Position numbers and translations under genes: made by a program. Below the pieces are notes generated by a model. That model was not told the origin of the DNA and searched no databases. It saw only the letters and a list, made by a program, of their open reading frames with translations. A stretch of DNA of 50,238 nt from Archaeoglobaceae archaeon (GTDB lineage Archaea; Halobacteriota; Archaeoglobi; Archaeoglobales; Archaeoglobaceae): the NCBI GenBank assembly GCA_026985525.1, contig JALSQI010000016.1:1-50238 (forward strand), written 5' to 3'. Numbering within the stretch: position 1 is the stretch's first letter; each line of letters begins with the position of its first letter. This document shows positions 27,542 through 34,536 of this stretch, in pieces.

Positions 27542-28862
27542 AAGTTCTCCTCCAATCCCATACTTCTTCTTCATCTTCATCTTTCATCTTTAATTCAGCT
27601 TTTTCTATTTTTTCGGTTTCAGCTTTACATTTACCTATTACTTCTTTTTTCTTTGCTATTTCTTTTTCTATATCTTTATTTTCCTTAGACGTTTTAGTAA
27701 TTTTTTTAACTTTTTTGGAGTTAACAAAAATTTCGTCAACGAACTCGTCTATTTTTTCTAAGCTAAACTTTCCGCAGAATGCATTTTTGAGCGTTACGAC
27801 TTCTTCGCTTATATTTCCATAGCTGTAGTTTTCGAGTATTTGCGATATTACTGAAAGCTCTATGTCTTCTTTTTCGAACTTGACTACGGGAGAGAATTCG
27901 TCAAAAATTTCCCACCTAATTTTTAACGCTATCGGGTTAACTTTTATAGACCTCTTAATCTCTTCTTCATCTAAAACTTTTCTCATACTTCTACTGCACT
28001 TAATGTTTAAGTAAATTACAGGCCTTTCGACCTTTATGTTAGAAAGCCTACTCTTTAAATTTTTAATGTCTTCTTCGTTTTTTATTTCAGCATTTATGAT
28101 TTCGAATTCTCTCCCTCCAACTCTTTTTAATTTAGCTTTGACTTCTCCATTGACTTCAACTATAAAAAATCCTCTGTCGTATTTCAATTCACTTATATCG
28201 CAGACCTCTAAGCTACCGGGATTGTGTATTTTTCCTTCAATGAAGCTCATGTGTATGTGCCCTAAGGCTATGTAATCAACGTTAAGTTTGTGAAATCTCG
28301 AAGATGGTACGCAACCCTGAATATTTACGTATCCCTCCACGCCAGCATGAGCAACAAAAATCGTAAATCCCTTCTTTTTTATTTTCTTGGAATACATTTC
28401 TAATACTTTTTCTGTCATCGAACCGTAGTACTTCATCCCGTAAACTCTGACGCCGCACTCCAAGTCAACGTAAGCACCGCTACTTCCATCCCACTCTTCC
28501 ACTACCATGTCTTCTTCAAAGTTAGGTTTTAAGTTAATCAGAAGGTTTTGATGTGCTAAGTAGTCAAGCCAAGAAAACGTATCTCTAAAGTACGCAGAAT
28601 CGTGATTTCCTTCAACTGCAATAACTGGTACATCTCTCTCCTTTGCAATTTCCAGAACTTTTATTGCCTGAGTTAGTGTTAATGGATCCATGTCGCTTTT
28701 TCTGTGAAACATATCCCCAGCAATTATTATGAAGTCAACTCTTTCTTTTACAGCTTCTTTCATCGCTTTTAAAAACGCTTGAGCAAAGTCTATCGCCCTT
28801 TCTTCACTACCATACTGTCTGTATCCGAGGTGTAAATCAGCCATATGAGCAAACTTTACCAT
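27510..28862 (-). CDS. mre11: DNA double-strand break repair nuclease Mre11
   Basis: A 450-residue Mn-dependent nuclease. The five phosphoesterase motifs are intact: ADLHLGY, GDMFHR, EGNHDS, VAHAG and ALGHIH. The long, lysine-rich C-terminal region (KKITKTSKENKD... onward) is the expected Rad50-binding tail. ATG 28862 gives the usual start MVKFAHMADLHLGY; an in-frame TTG at 28907, which overlaps the stop of the upstream regulator, would add 15 atypical residues. Upstream on the same strand lies an XRE-CBS gene, overlapping by 4 bases if that TTG is used. herA and nurA, frequent neighbours in thermophiles, are absent. Confidence 0.96.
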   Translation of the reverse strand: MVKFAHMADLHLGYRQYGSEERAIDFAQAFLKAMKEAVKERVDFIIIAGDMFHRKSDMDPLTLTQAIKVLEIAKERDVPVIAVEGNHDSAYFRDTFSWLDYLAHQNLLINLKPNFEEDMVVEEWDGSSGAYVDLECGVRVYGMKYYGSMTEKVLEMYSKKIKKKGFTIFVAHAGVEGYVNIQGCVPSSRFHKLNVDYIALGHIHMSFIEGKIHNPGSLEVCDISELKYDRGFFIVEVNGEVKAKLKRVGGREFEIINAEIKNEEDIKNLKSRLSNIKVERPVIYLNIKCSRSMRKVLDEEEIKRSIKVNPIALKIRWEIFDEFSPVVKFEKEDIELSVISQILENYSYGNISEEVVTLKNAFCGKFSLEKIDEFVDEIFVNSKKVKKITKTSKENKDIEKEIAKKKEVIGKCKAETEKIEKAELKMKDEDEEEVWDWRRTYDHRSKTRKH

Positions 28863-28903
28863 TAACAGAATATCGCGTAAATTGATTTTGAATTTATCGG
28901 ACG

Positions 28904-29479
28904 TCAAAACCTTATCGCTTTCATTACGTCGTGCTTGGTAATTATTCCTAAAAGCTTACTTCTCTCACTCACCAAAACGGCTGGACTACTCAACAGGAGT
29001 TTTGATATTGTGTCGAGACACTCATCCTTAGATACTGTTGGGAAAGGTGCTTCCATACACTCTTCAACTCTTATCTTTCCGGCAGCTACACCTTTTTCTA
29101 ACATTATTTTAACGACTCCGCTTTCAGTAATACTGCCAACGACTTTACTCTTTTTAACTACTGGCATTTGAGAAATCCCGTGTTTCATCATTATCTCTAC
29201 AGCTTCTCTAAGTCTCGCAGTTGTTTCTACGACTTTTACTGGTGAATTCATAATTTTTTCAGCGTTTATGGCTTTTCCTTCAACTTCTTCTAATACTTCA
29301 AATATCCTCCTAACGAGGGAGAGTTTTGGGTCAAAATCTCCGGACTCTATTCTTGCTATTAAGGGCTGGCTAACCCCTACTAATTCCGCAAGTTTTTTCT
29401 GCGTTAATCCGAGTCTCTTTCTCTTTATTTTGATCATTTCTATTTCCGGAAACATTTGGTGGAACTCTAACTGTTGCAT
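28904..29479 (-). CDS. XRE-family regulator with two CBS domains
   Basis: A 191-residue protein. Residues about 18-70 are a Cro/XRE helix-turn-helix (RKRLGLTQKKLAELVGVSQPLIARIESGDFDP). Two CBS domains follow (IMNSPVKVVETTARLREAV... and CMEAPFPTVSKDECLDTI...), which usually sense adenine nucleotides or SAM. This architecture is widespread in archaea and of unknown target. The start may be ATG 29479, or ATG 29452 (MFPEIEMIKIK), which looks like the usual N terminus. A TATA-like AAAATATAAC near 29519-29528 (minus strand) fits. It heads the strand containing mre11-rad50 and may control them. Confidence 0.85.
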   Translation of the reverse strand: MQQLEFHQMFPEIEMIKIKRKRLGLTQKKLAELVGVSQPLIARIESGDFDPKLSLVRRIFEVLEEVEGKAINAEKIMNSPVKVVETTARLREAVEIMMKHGISQMPVVKKSKVVGSITESGVVKIMLEKGVAAGKIRVEECMEAPFPTVSKDECLDTISKLLLSSPAVLVSERSKLLGIITKHDVMKAIRF

Positions 29480-29666
29480 TAATAGACTTAACGATTTTAC
29501 CCGACTCCTCCATAATTTGTTATATTTTAATGGTTTAAGTTTATAATTTATTAAAGACGAGTTGAGATTTAACAGTAAAATTGTTTTTAGGCGAGACTTT
29601 ACGGAAAGCGAATAAACACTTTAATGCTTGATTACAATGCTTTATTTCTAAAAATCGAAAGACTAA

Positions 29667-29673
29667 AATATAC
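29667..29673 (+). promoter_or_regulatory. TATA box for the cytochrome pair
   Basis: AAATATACT, preceded by ATCGAAAG as a BRE-like element, predicts transcription near 29696, with GGAGG (29702-29706) then serving the ATG at 29714. The 234-base gap between the XRE-CBS gene and this operon otherwise shows only AT-rich sequence and the opposing promoter. Confidence 0.5.
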
Positions 29674-29713
29674 TATTCTTCAAAACTAAACTGCCCGGAA
29701 TGGAGGGATGACA

Positions 29714-30313
29714 ATGAAAAAGCTGTTTATGTTGTTAATACTGGTTGTATTGGTATCGGGATTCGTTGCTGGATGTGCTCAGCAAAATACGACACCTAAG
29801 GCAACTCCAACACCCACTCCAACACCAACTCCAACTCCAACCGCTACGTCTAAGGCAACTCCAACCCCAACACCAACTGCTACGGAAACGGTTAAAGCCG
29901 CTACTACGAGTAGTAATGCAAAAGTTAACTGTTTGCTCTGCCACACCAAGGCAGCTGATTATCAGGCTCACAAGGATCCGAATGGTTGTACTAAGTGTCA
30001 TGGTAGTGACCCGCACAAGATTCACTGTGGGCCTGGAACTATAAACCTACAGTGTTCTGTTTGCCACGGCACTGGAACTCACGTTCACATACCTAAGGCT
30101 CCAAATGGAGGCTCACCCTGTATGCTTTGTCACAACCCGAAGAACCCAGTAAAGCCTGTTACGAACTACGTTGAAGTTCACTTACCAAAGGGTGTTTACT
30201 GTACTGCATGCCACACTCAGCCAATTGCCCAGCTTCACAGTGCAGCTAACCAGTACGTTAACAAAACAACACCACTCCCAGTTTACGAGCCTGTAACAGG
30301 AAAGCTCGGTTAA
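29714..30313 (+). CDS. Pentaheme c-type cytochrome, lipoprotein with Thr-Pro linker
   Basis: A 199-residue secreted protein. The signal peptide ends with lipobox FVAGC (Cys 21). A low-complexity Thr-Pro spacer (about residues 29-57) comes next, then a heme domain with five CxxCH motifs (CLLCH, CTKCH, CSVCH, CMLCH, CTACH) and several extra His residues as possible axial ligands. It should sit on the outer face of the membrane and pass electrons at the surface. ATG 29714 is 7 bases after GGAGG. I do not recognise a named family. It probably forms a unit with the next gene, which starts 1 base after its stop. The acceptor is unknown. Confidence 0.88.
   Translation: MKKLFMLLILVVLVSGFVAGCAQQNTTPKATPTPTPTPTPTPTATSKATPTPTPTATETVKAATTSSNAKVNCLLCHTKAADYQAHKDPNGCTKCHGSDPHKIHCGPGTINLQCSVCHGTGTHVHIPKAPNGGSPCMLCHNPKNPVKPVTNYVEVHLPKGVYCTACHTQPIAQLHSAANQYVNKTTPLPVYEPVTGKLG
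29797..29882 (+). repeat. Thr-Pro coding repeat, two copies in 54-base register
   Basis: The 15-mer TAAGGCAACTCCAAC occurs at 29797-29811 and 29851-29865, each followed by runs of CCAACA/CCAACT units. It encodes two tandem KATPTPTP...TAT blocks in the cytochrome linker. Such runs can change length by slippage, so the linker length may vary between strains. Confidence 0.7.
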
Positions 30314-30314
30314 C

Positions 30315-30929
30315 ATGGCCATGAGGTCTGTTATTTTTTTACTTATTTTTGCACTGGCTACAGCTGCCGCTTTGAGCATGTGTGTTCAAACAGAGAAAGT
30401 AAAATTAAACGCAACACCTGAGAAAAAAGTTGTAAAAGTTGTAACAAAAAAAGTAGAGCAAAACGTAACTAAGCAAAACGAGTCCGTGTCAATCAAAGCT
30501 GCAGTGACTAAACCTATTGGTGGAGAGTGCTTAGGCTGTCATTACAACCCCAAAACACAGTACATACCACAGGTTGATAAAATACCCGGACACTTAAACG
30601 CCACGAAGTATTGTATTTATTGCCACGTACCAAACGTAACTCACAAGACGAGAAAGCAAATAGACGAATACATTGCTGAGTTACATCACAACACGACTTG
30701 GGCTAAGGAAGGTAAATGTTCTTTCTGCCACAAAACGACTACTGAAAACATGAGAGATTGTGGAGCTTGCCACGGATATCCAAATCCTGTATCGCCGAGT
30801 AACGGGAATGTATTTGTGATACACTCACCACATGGGGTTGATTGCCAAGACTGTCACGGACATGTCTTTATACTCATCCACTACTACCACAAGCCGTTTC
30901 CACCTCAGTTCCCAATACCTGTTAAATAA
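30315..30929 (+). CDS. Second pentaheme c-type cytochrome
   Basis: A 204-residue secreted protein with five CxxCH motifs (CLGCH, CIYCH, CSFCH, CGACH, CQDCH) and additional His pairs (ELHHNTT, HYYHKPF). The N-terminal hydrophobic signal ends ALSMC at Cys 23; Met before Cys is atypical for a lipobox, so lipid anchoring is uncertain. The region before the hemes is lysine-rich and, like the heme domain, has several N-x-S/T sequons, suggesting surface glycosylation. Starts at ATG 30315 or 30321. It is probably cotranscribed with the preceding cytochrome. The 3' end overlaps the convergent DUF523 gene by 8 bases. Confidence 0.87.
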   Translation: MAMRSVIFLLIFALATAAALSMCVQTEKVKLNATPEKKVVKVVTKKVEQNVTKQNESVSIKAAVTKPIGGECLGCHYNPKTQYIPQVDKIPGHLNATKYCIYCHVPNVTHKTRKQIDEYIAELHHNTTWAKEGKCSFCHKTTTENMRDCGACHGYPNPVSPSNGNVFVIHSPHGVDCQDCHGHVFILIHYYHKPFPPQFPIPVK

Positions 30930-31359
30930 TTTTCCTTATTTTTATTCCATTTTTTAAGAATAATGCCGTAGTTACGCCTACACCTTTAACTCTTTTCCCG
31001 CTAAAAGAGCCGTCGTATATACTTTTCACACCACACGATGGACTAAGGTCTTTTAATATAGCATCACTTGCTTTAACGATTCTGCAAATCTTGAGAGTCA
31101 TTTTTGCCCCTTTCAAAAACAACTCTGTGACGTCTTTACCGCTTTCAGTTAAAACTCTTGCTTTTCCATTTATTACGTCGAATCCATCTCCTCCAACGAT
31201 CTCGCACTTCTCTCTTGGGGTTGGAAAACCTGCAAGCTGTTCTGGGCAAACGGGAATAGTTATGCAATCTTTTAACTTATCACTTAAATCTGCAAAAGCT
31301 TTTCCGTCATACCTGCACTCAAGTCCGAGAATACACGAACTAACAATAAAAATCTTCAT
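30922..31359 (-). CDS. DUF523 family protein
   Basis: A 145-residue protein with the DUF523 (YbbK-like) signature: SSCILGLECRYDGKA at the N terminus, VCPEQLAGFPTPREKCEI, and LKDLSPSCGV with a conserved Cys. The clustered cysteines suggest metal or Fe-S binding, but no function is established for the family. It is the last gene of a minus-strand run that begins with the Dph6-like gene; the gap from the metallophosphoesterase is 22 bases. Confidence 0.85.
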   Translation of the reverse strand: MKIFIVSSCILGLECRYDGKAFADLSDKLKDCITIPVCPEQLAGFPTPREKCEIVGGDGFDVINGKARVLTESGKDVTELFLKGAKMTLKICRIVKASDAILKDLSPSCGVKSIYDGSFSGKRVKGVGVTTALFLKNGIKIRKII

Positions 31360-31381
31360 AAATTTTTTAAAAATTTTTAAA

Positions 31382-32008
31382 TTATATTTTTATAAATCTA
31401 ACTATTACGTTTTCGAAACTCTCATCGATATCTATCACTGCTGCTTTTCCATTCATTACAGTTCCGAGTTTTACTATTAGCGTATCCTTTGCTTTCGCTA
31501 CTCCTTCGTATTCGTGGATGTGAGCACACACAAGTATTTTTGGTTTTTTCTCTTTCATCCACTCTTCAACAGCCTTACTACCCACGGAATTACCAGCAAT
31601 CCAGTCAAAATAGCCAAAAGGTGGTGTGTGTATTAAAGCAACGTCACACTCTATTTTTTCTAAAACGCTTTTTATTTCATCTTCACTCAGTTCAAACGGT
31701 GTGTTGAATGGGGTTGGATTGCTACCACCAAGCCCACCAAAAGTAACTCCGTCAACTTTAACTGTTTTTCCGTGAATAGAAATACCTTCACTCTCAAGGA
31801 AGCTCAAAACATCCTTTACGTCCATGTTTCCCGGAACGGCTAAAATCTTCGTATCGGGAAAGTTCTCTTTTAATTTTTCTACAACTTTTTTTGCAAATTC
31901 AACACCATCTGCATTTGTAAAATCCCCAACAACAATGACGACATCTACGTCTTCATCTATTTTTCCAAACTCTCTATTGTGTATATCTGCCATAGCAAGT
32001 ATTTTCAA
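31382..32008 (-). CDS. Metallophosphoesterase (YfcE/calcineurin-like)
   Basis: A 208-residue phosphoesterase with metal-binding motifs MADIHN, VVGDFTNAD, VPGNMD, LIHTPPFG and CAHIHEYEG. GNMD replaces the more common GNHD, and the second-half histidines are kept. The substrate is unknown; phosphodiesters or nucleotides are likely. TTG 32006-32008 is chosen as start because GAGGAGGTGA ends 5 bases upstream; the in-frame GTG 3 codons earlier lies inside that ribosome binding site. It starts 13 bases after the gatD stop, so the two are cotranscribed. Confidence 0.85.
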   Translation of the reverse strand: MKILAMADIHNREFGKIDEDVDVVIVVGDFTNADGVEFAKKVVEKLKENFPDTKILAVPGNMDVKDVLSFLESEGISIHGKTVKVDGVTFGGLGGSNPTPFNTPFELSEDEIKSVLEKIECDVALIHTPPFGYFDWIAGNSVGSKAVEEWMKEKKPKILVCAHIHEYEGVAKAKDTLIVKLGTVMNGKAAVIDIDESFENVIVRFIKI

Positions 32009-32021
32009 ATCTATCACCTCC

Positions 32022-33257
32022 TCAATACTCCGCCTCCCAATACCTCGTACTCGAAGTTATTTCACCAACGATGTTTTTCCTTACCAATTCTCTCGCTTCT
32101 TCCAATTCATAATTGCCGAGTAACCACATAAGCTTTACGAGAGCAACCTCTGGTAGCATATCTTCTCCTTCTACGACTCCTGCTTTCAGCAAATACCTGC
32201 CAGTGTCGTAAACTCTATCACAAATTCTTCCCCACAAACACTGCGATGTCATTACGACTAAGCTATCTTCTGTTACCTTTCTCAGCGTGTCTATCCAGTC
32301 CGTGGAAACATGTCCGAGTCCAGTCCCTTCTAAAACAAATCCTCTGTAACCTTTCGAGTAGTAGTATTCGAGAATGTCCGGTTTTAAGCCGGGGAAGAAC
32401 TTTATTAACACGACTTTTTCTTCCATTCTATCTTTAATGCTAAGCTCTTTTTCGTTTCTTCTAATTCTATCTGCAATCCAGGTAATTTTTCTGGTATCGT
32501 AGATAACTTTACCGAGAGGGGGGTAGTTTATAGACTTAAAAGCGTCTCTCCTCGAAGTATGACACTTTCTCACCTTTACAGCTCTGTGGATGTAGCAGTA
32601 ATCATCGCTCGTCGTCGCGTGCATGACTACGACGACTTCTCCTAAGTCTGATGTAGCTGTTAATGCTGAGCAAACGAGGTTCATTGCAGCATCGCTCGAT
32701 GGCCTGTCGCTACTTCTCTGTGCCCCAACAAAAACAACAGGTTTTGGCGTAGATAGCATGAAAGCTAAGGCTGAGGCGGTGTAAGCCATAGTATCAGTTC
32801 CGTGGGTAACTATAACTCCCTCGTACTTTTTTAGAGATTTGTAAACTTCTCTTGCCAGTTTAACCCAGTGCTCGACTTTCATGTTCTCGCTTAGTATGTT
32901 GTATAGTAAGCAAGCATCTACGTTGCAAATCTCTGCCAGCTCAGGAACGTCTCCTACTATCTCTTCAGCCGTAAATTGACTTGTTACAGCACCGGTTCTG
33001 TAATCTACTTTACTAGCTATCGTTCCACCAGTCGATATTATTTTTACGTTTGGTAGCTTAGGATTTTTAAAAATAGGTGGTTTTTCTTCTCTTCTCTCTA
33101 AGTCTTCAACTTCTATAACTTCGTAGTCAACAAACCCTACGTTGTATCCGTTGTTTAGCTTTAAAACGAGTGAACCGGTTGTGGAAGGCATGACTATTCC
33201 TTCGAAAATTCTACCTTTGGCTTTTATTTTGACTTTTTTTCCTACTATTTCTTCCAT
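32022..33257 (-). CDS. gatD: Glu-tRNA(Gln) amidotransferase subunit D
   Basis: A 411-residue archaeal GatD, an L-asparaginase-like glutaminase that releases ammonia for GatE, which amidates Glu-tRNA(Gln). Residues 1-70 form the N-terminal barrel (KVKIKAKGRIFEGIVMPSTTG). The asparaginase core has IISTGGTIAS with the nucleophilic Thr, VTHGTDTMAYTASAL with the second Thr and Asp, and VGAQRSSDRPSSDA. gatE is not in the window. ATG 33257 is preferred over the in-frame TTG at 33272; neither has a strong ribosome binding site. It lies in an operon between the amidotransferase-like gene and the phosphoesterase. Confidence 0.94.
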   Translation of the reverse strand: MEEIVGKKVKIKAKGRIFEGIVMPSTTGSLVLKLNNGYNVGFVDYEVIEVEDLERREEKPPIFKNPKLPNVKIISTGGTIASKVDYRTGAVTSQFTAEEIVGDVPELAEICNVDACLLYNILSENMKVEHWVKLAREVYKSLKKYEGVIVTHGTDTMAYTASALAFMLSTPKPVVFVGAQRSSDRPSSDAAMNLVCSALTATSDLGEVVVVMHATTSDDYCYIHRAVKVRKCHTSRRDAFKSINYPPLGKVIYDTRKITWIADRIRRNEKELSIKDRMEEKVVLIKFFPGLKPDILEYYYSKGYRGFVLEGTGLGHVSTDWIDTLRKVTEDSLVVMTSQCLWGRICDRVYDTGRYLLKAGVVEGEDMLPEVALVKLMWLLGNYELEEARELVRKNIVGEITSSTRYWEAEY

Positions 33258-33278
33258 GTTTACTGTAATCAATTACTG

Positions 33279-33806
33279 CTATATTTTCTTTGCCAAGAAG
33301 TTCTCTATTACTTCTGGATTCAGAACTTCTGGGTGGAAAGAAACTCCGTAAAAATTTTTTTCCTTCACTTTAAAAGCGGCTACCTCACTACATATAGATA
33401 AAATTTCTATTTCTTCGTATTTTTTCTCTGGAATTGCCAATTCGTGCAGGAAGTAAGCTTTAAATTTCTTTTTACTTGTTAATCCGTTCTGTCTTACGTT
33501 TTTAACTTCGTAAACTCCAATTTTTTCGATTCTCTCAAGCCTTAGAGAATACGCCTTAGCGAGCATCTGATATCCTGAGCATATTCCGAGGTAACTCTTA
33601 CATTTCTTTATCCATGAAACGTCTTTTTTCAGGTATTCAAAATCTTTTAAAGCCGTTCCGCAGACGATTACTTTTTCTCCCTTAAAATCCAATTCTTCGT
33701 CGATTCTGACTACCTCAACATCTTCAACTCTACTTACTATTTCGACAACGGGCCTAACAAATTCTTCTTCGTGGAGTTTGTATTTGCAAACGGATACAAC
33801 AATCAT
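33279..33806 (-). CDS. Class I glutamine amidotransferase-like protein (GuaA-type)
   Basis: A 175-residue glutamine amidotransferase domain with the nucleophile elbow YLGICSGYQMLA and the catalytic His-Glu pair in VSFHPEV. Class I GATases hydrolyse glutamine and channel ammonia to a partner. Size and motifs resemble the standalone GATase subunit of archaeal GMP synthase, but identity is low and no synthetase subunit is nearby. Its start overlaps the end of the Dph6-like gene by 4 bases; that enzyme also needs ammonia for an ATP-dependent amidation, so a partnership is possible. This is inference from gene order only. Confidence 0.72.
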   Translation of the reverse strand: MIVVSVCKYKLHEEEFVRPVVEIVSRVEDVEVVRIDEELDFKGEKVIVCGTALKDFEYLKKDVSWIKKCKSYLGICSGYQMLAKAYSLRLERIEKIGVYEVKNVRQNGLTSKKKFKAYFLHELAIPEKKYEEIEILSICSEVAAFKVKEKNFYGVSFHPEVLNPEVIENFLAKKI

Positions 33807-34471
33807 AATCGTATTAGTTCCGCTCTCTTTATAATTAAAGTTGCCTCGTATTCGTTTTTCTTAGTAACTTCACTCTCTATTATCTTTATTCTTTTCCTAA
33901 AATGTGGGGCGTACAAAACAAAAGTCTCGTATTCCCCACCTTCTCCGGCAACATTCACAAACTTTCTCATTTTTTTCAGTTCGCTTAACACTTTTCTGTT
34001 TATTTTTGCTCCAAGAAATCTCTCGCTCAGTCCTGCAACTCTTACAATTATAGTTTCGAATCCGAGTTTCAAGATTTCTTCCAGTATAGAAGTCTCTTCT
34101 CTCAACCAAAGTGGATTGAAACACCACAAGTTTAGTTCTTTGCAAACTTTCTGAAACCTCGTAGCTTGGTATGTTGACCTTATAGCTCCCGTTACAACCC
34201 CTTCTACCCCCATTTTTTTCACTCTTTTTAAACCTAATTTTAAAGCGTTTAGACTCTCTTTTTCATCATCTAAGCAGTTAACTAAAATTAAGGGGATGTC
34301 AAGAGCTTTTGCTTGCAGTTTGACTAATTCCACGTTTGGATAGTGAAAAATTTCGCTCTCCTCAGATTTGGGTTTTAGAGATACCAGACATTTAACTTCA
34401 AAGCACTCCATTGCTTTTACCAACGCTAAGTTTGAATCTTTACCGCCAGAGTAGAGTACACACACCTTCAT
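33803..34471 (-). CDS. Dph6-like ATP-dependent ammonia ligase (diphthamide synthesis)
   Basis: A 222-residue adenine nucleotide alpha-hydrolase with PP-loop YSGGKDSNLAL (about 7-17) and the Dph6 signature GEGGEYETFVL near residues 185-195; GAIRSTYQ and NPLWLRE are also family-typical. Dph6 amidates diphthine on elongation factor 2 to give diphthamide, using ammonia. Archaeal members are usually standalone like this one. It is the first gene of a five-gene minus-strand operon and is divergent from lonB across a 65-base control region. Confidence 0.88.
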   Translation of the reverse strand: MKVCVLYSGGKDSNLALVKAMECFEVKCLVSLKPKSEESEIFHYPNVELVKLQAKALDIPLILVNCLDDEKESLNALKLGLKRVKKMGVEGVVTGAIRSTYQATRFQKVCKELNLWCFNPLWLREETSILEEILKLGFETIIVRVAGLSERFLGAKINRKVLSELKKMRKFVNVAGEGGEYETFVLYAPHFRKRIKIIESEVTKKNEYEATLIIKRAELIRL

Positions 34472-34502
34472 CTCGTTACGAAATCCTGAAACTCCATAAA
34501 AA

Positions 34503-34514
34503 CTTATTTAATAC
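34503..34514 (+). promoter_or_regulatory. TATA box for lonB
   Basis: CTTATTTAATAC lies about 28 bases before ATG 34537, matching leaderless transcription of lonB. The element is AT-symmetric and could also serve the divergent Dph6-like operon. Confidence 0.5.
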
Positions 34515-34536
34515 TATTTTACCTGTTTTGATTGGC

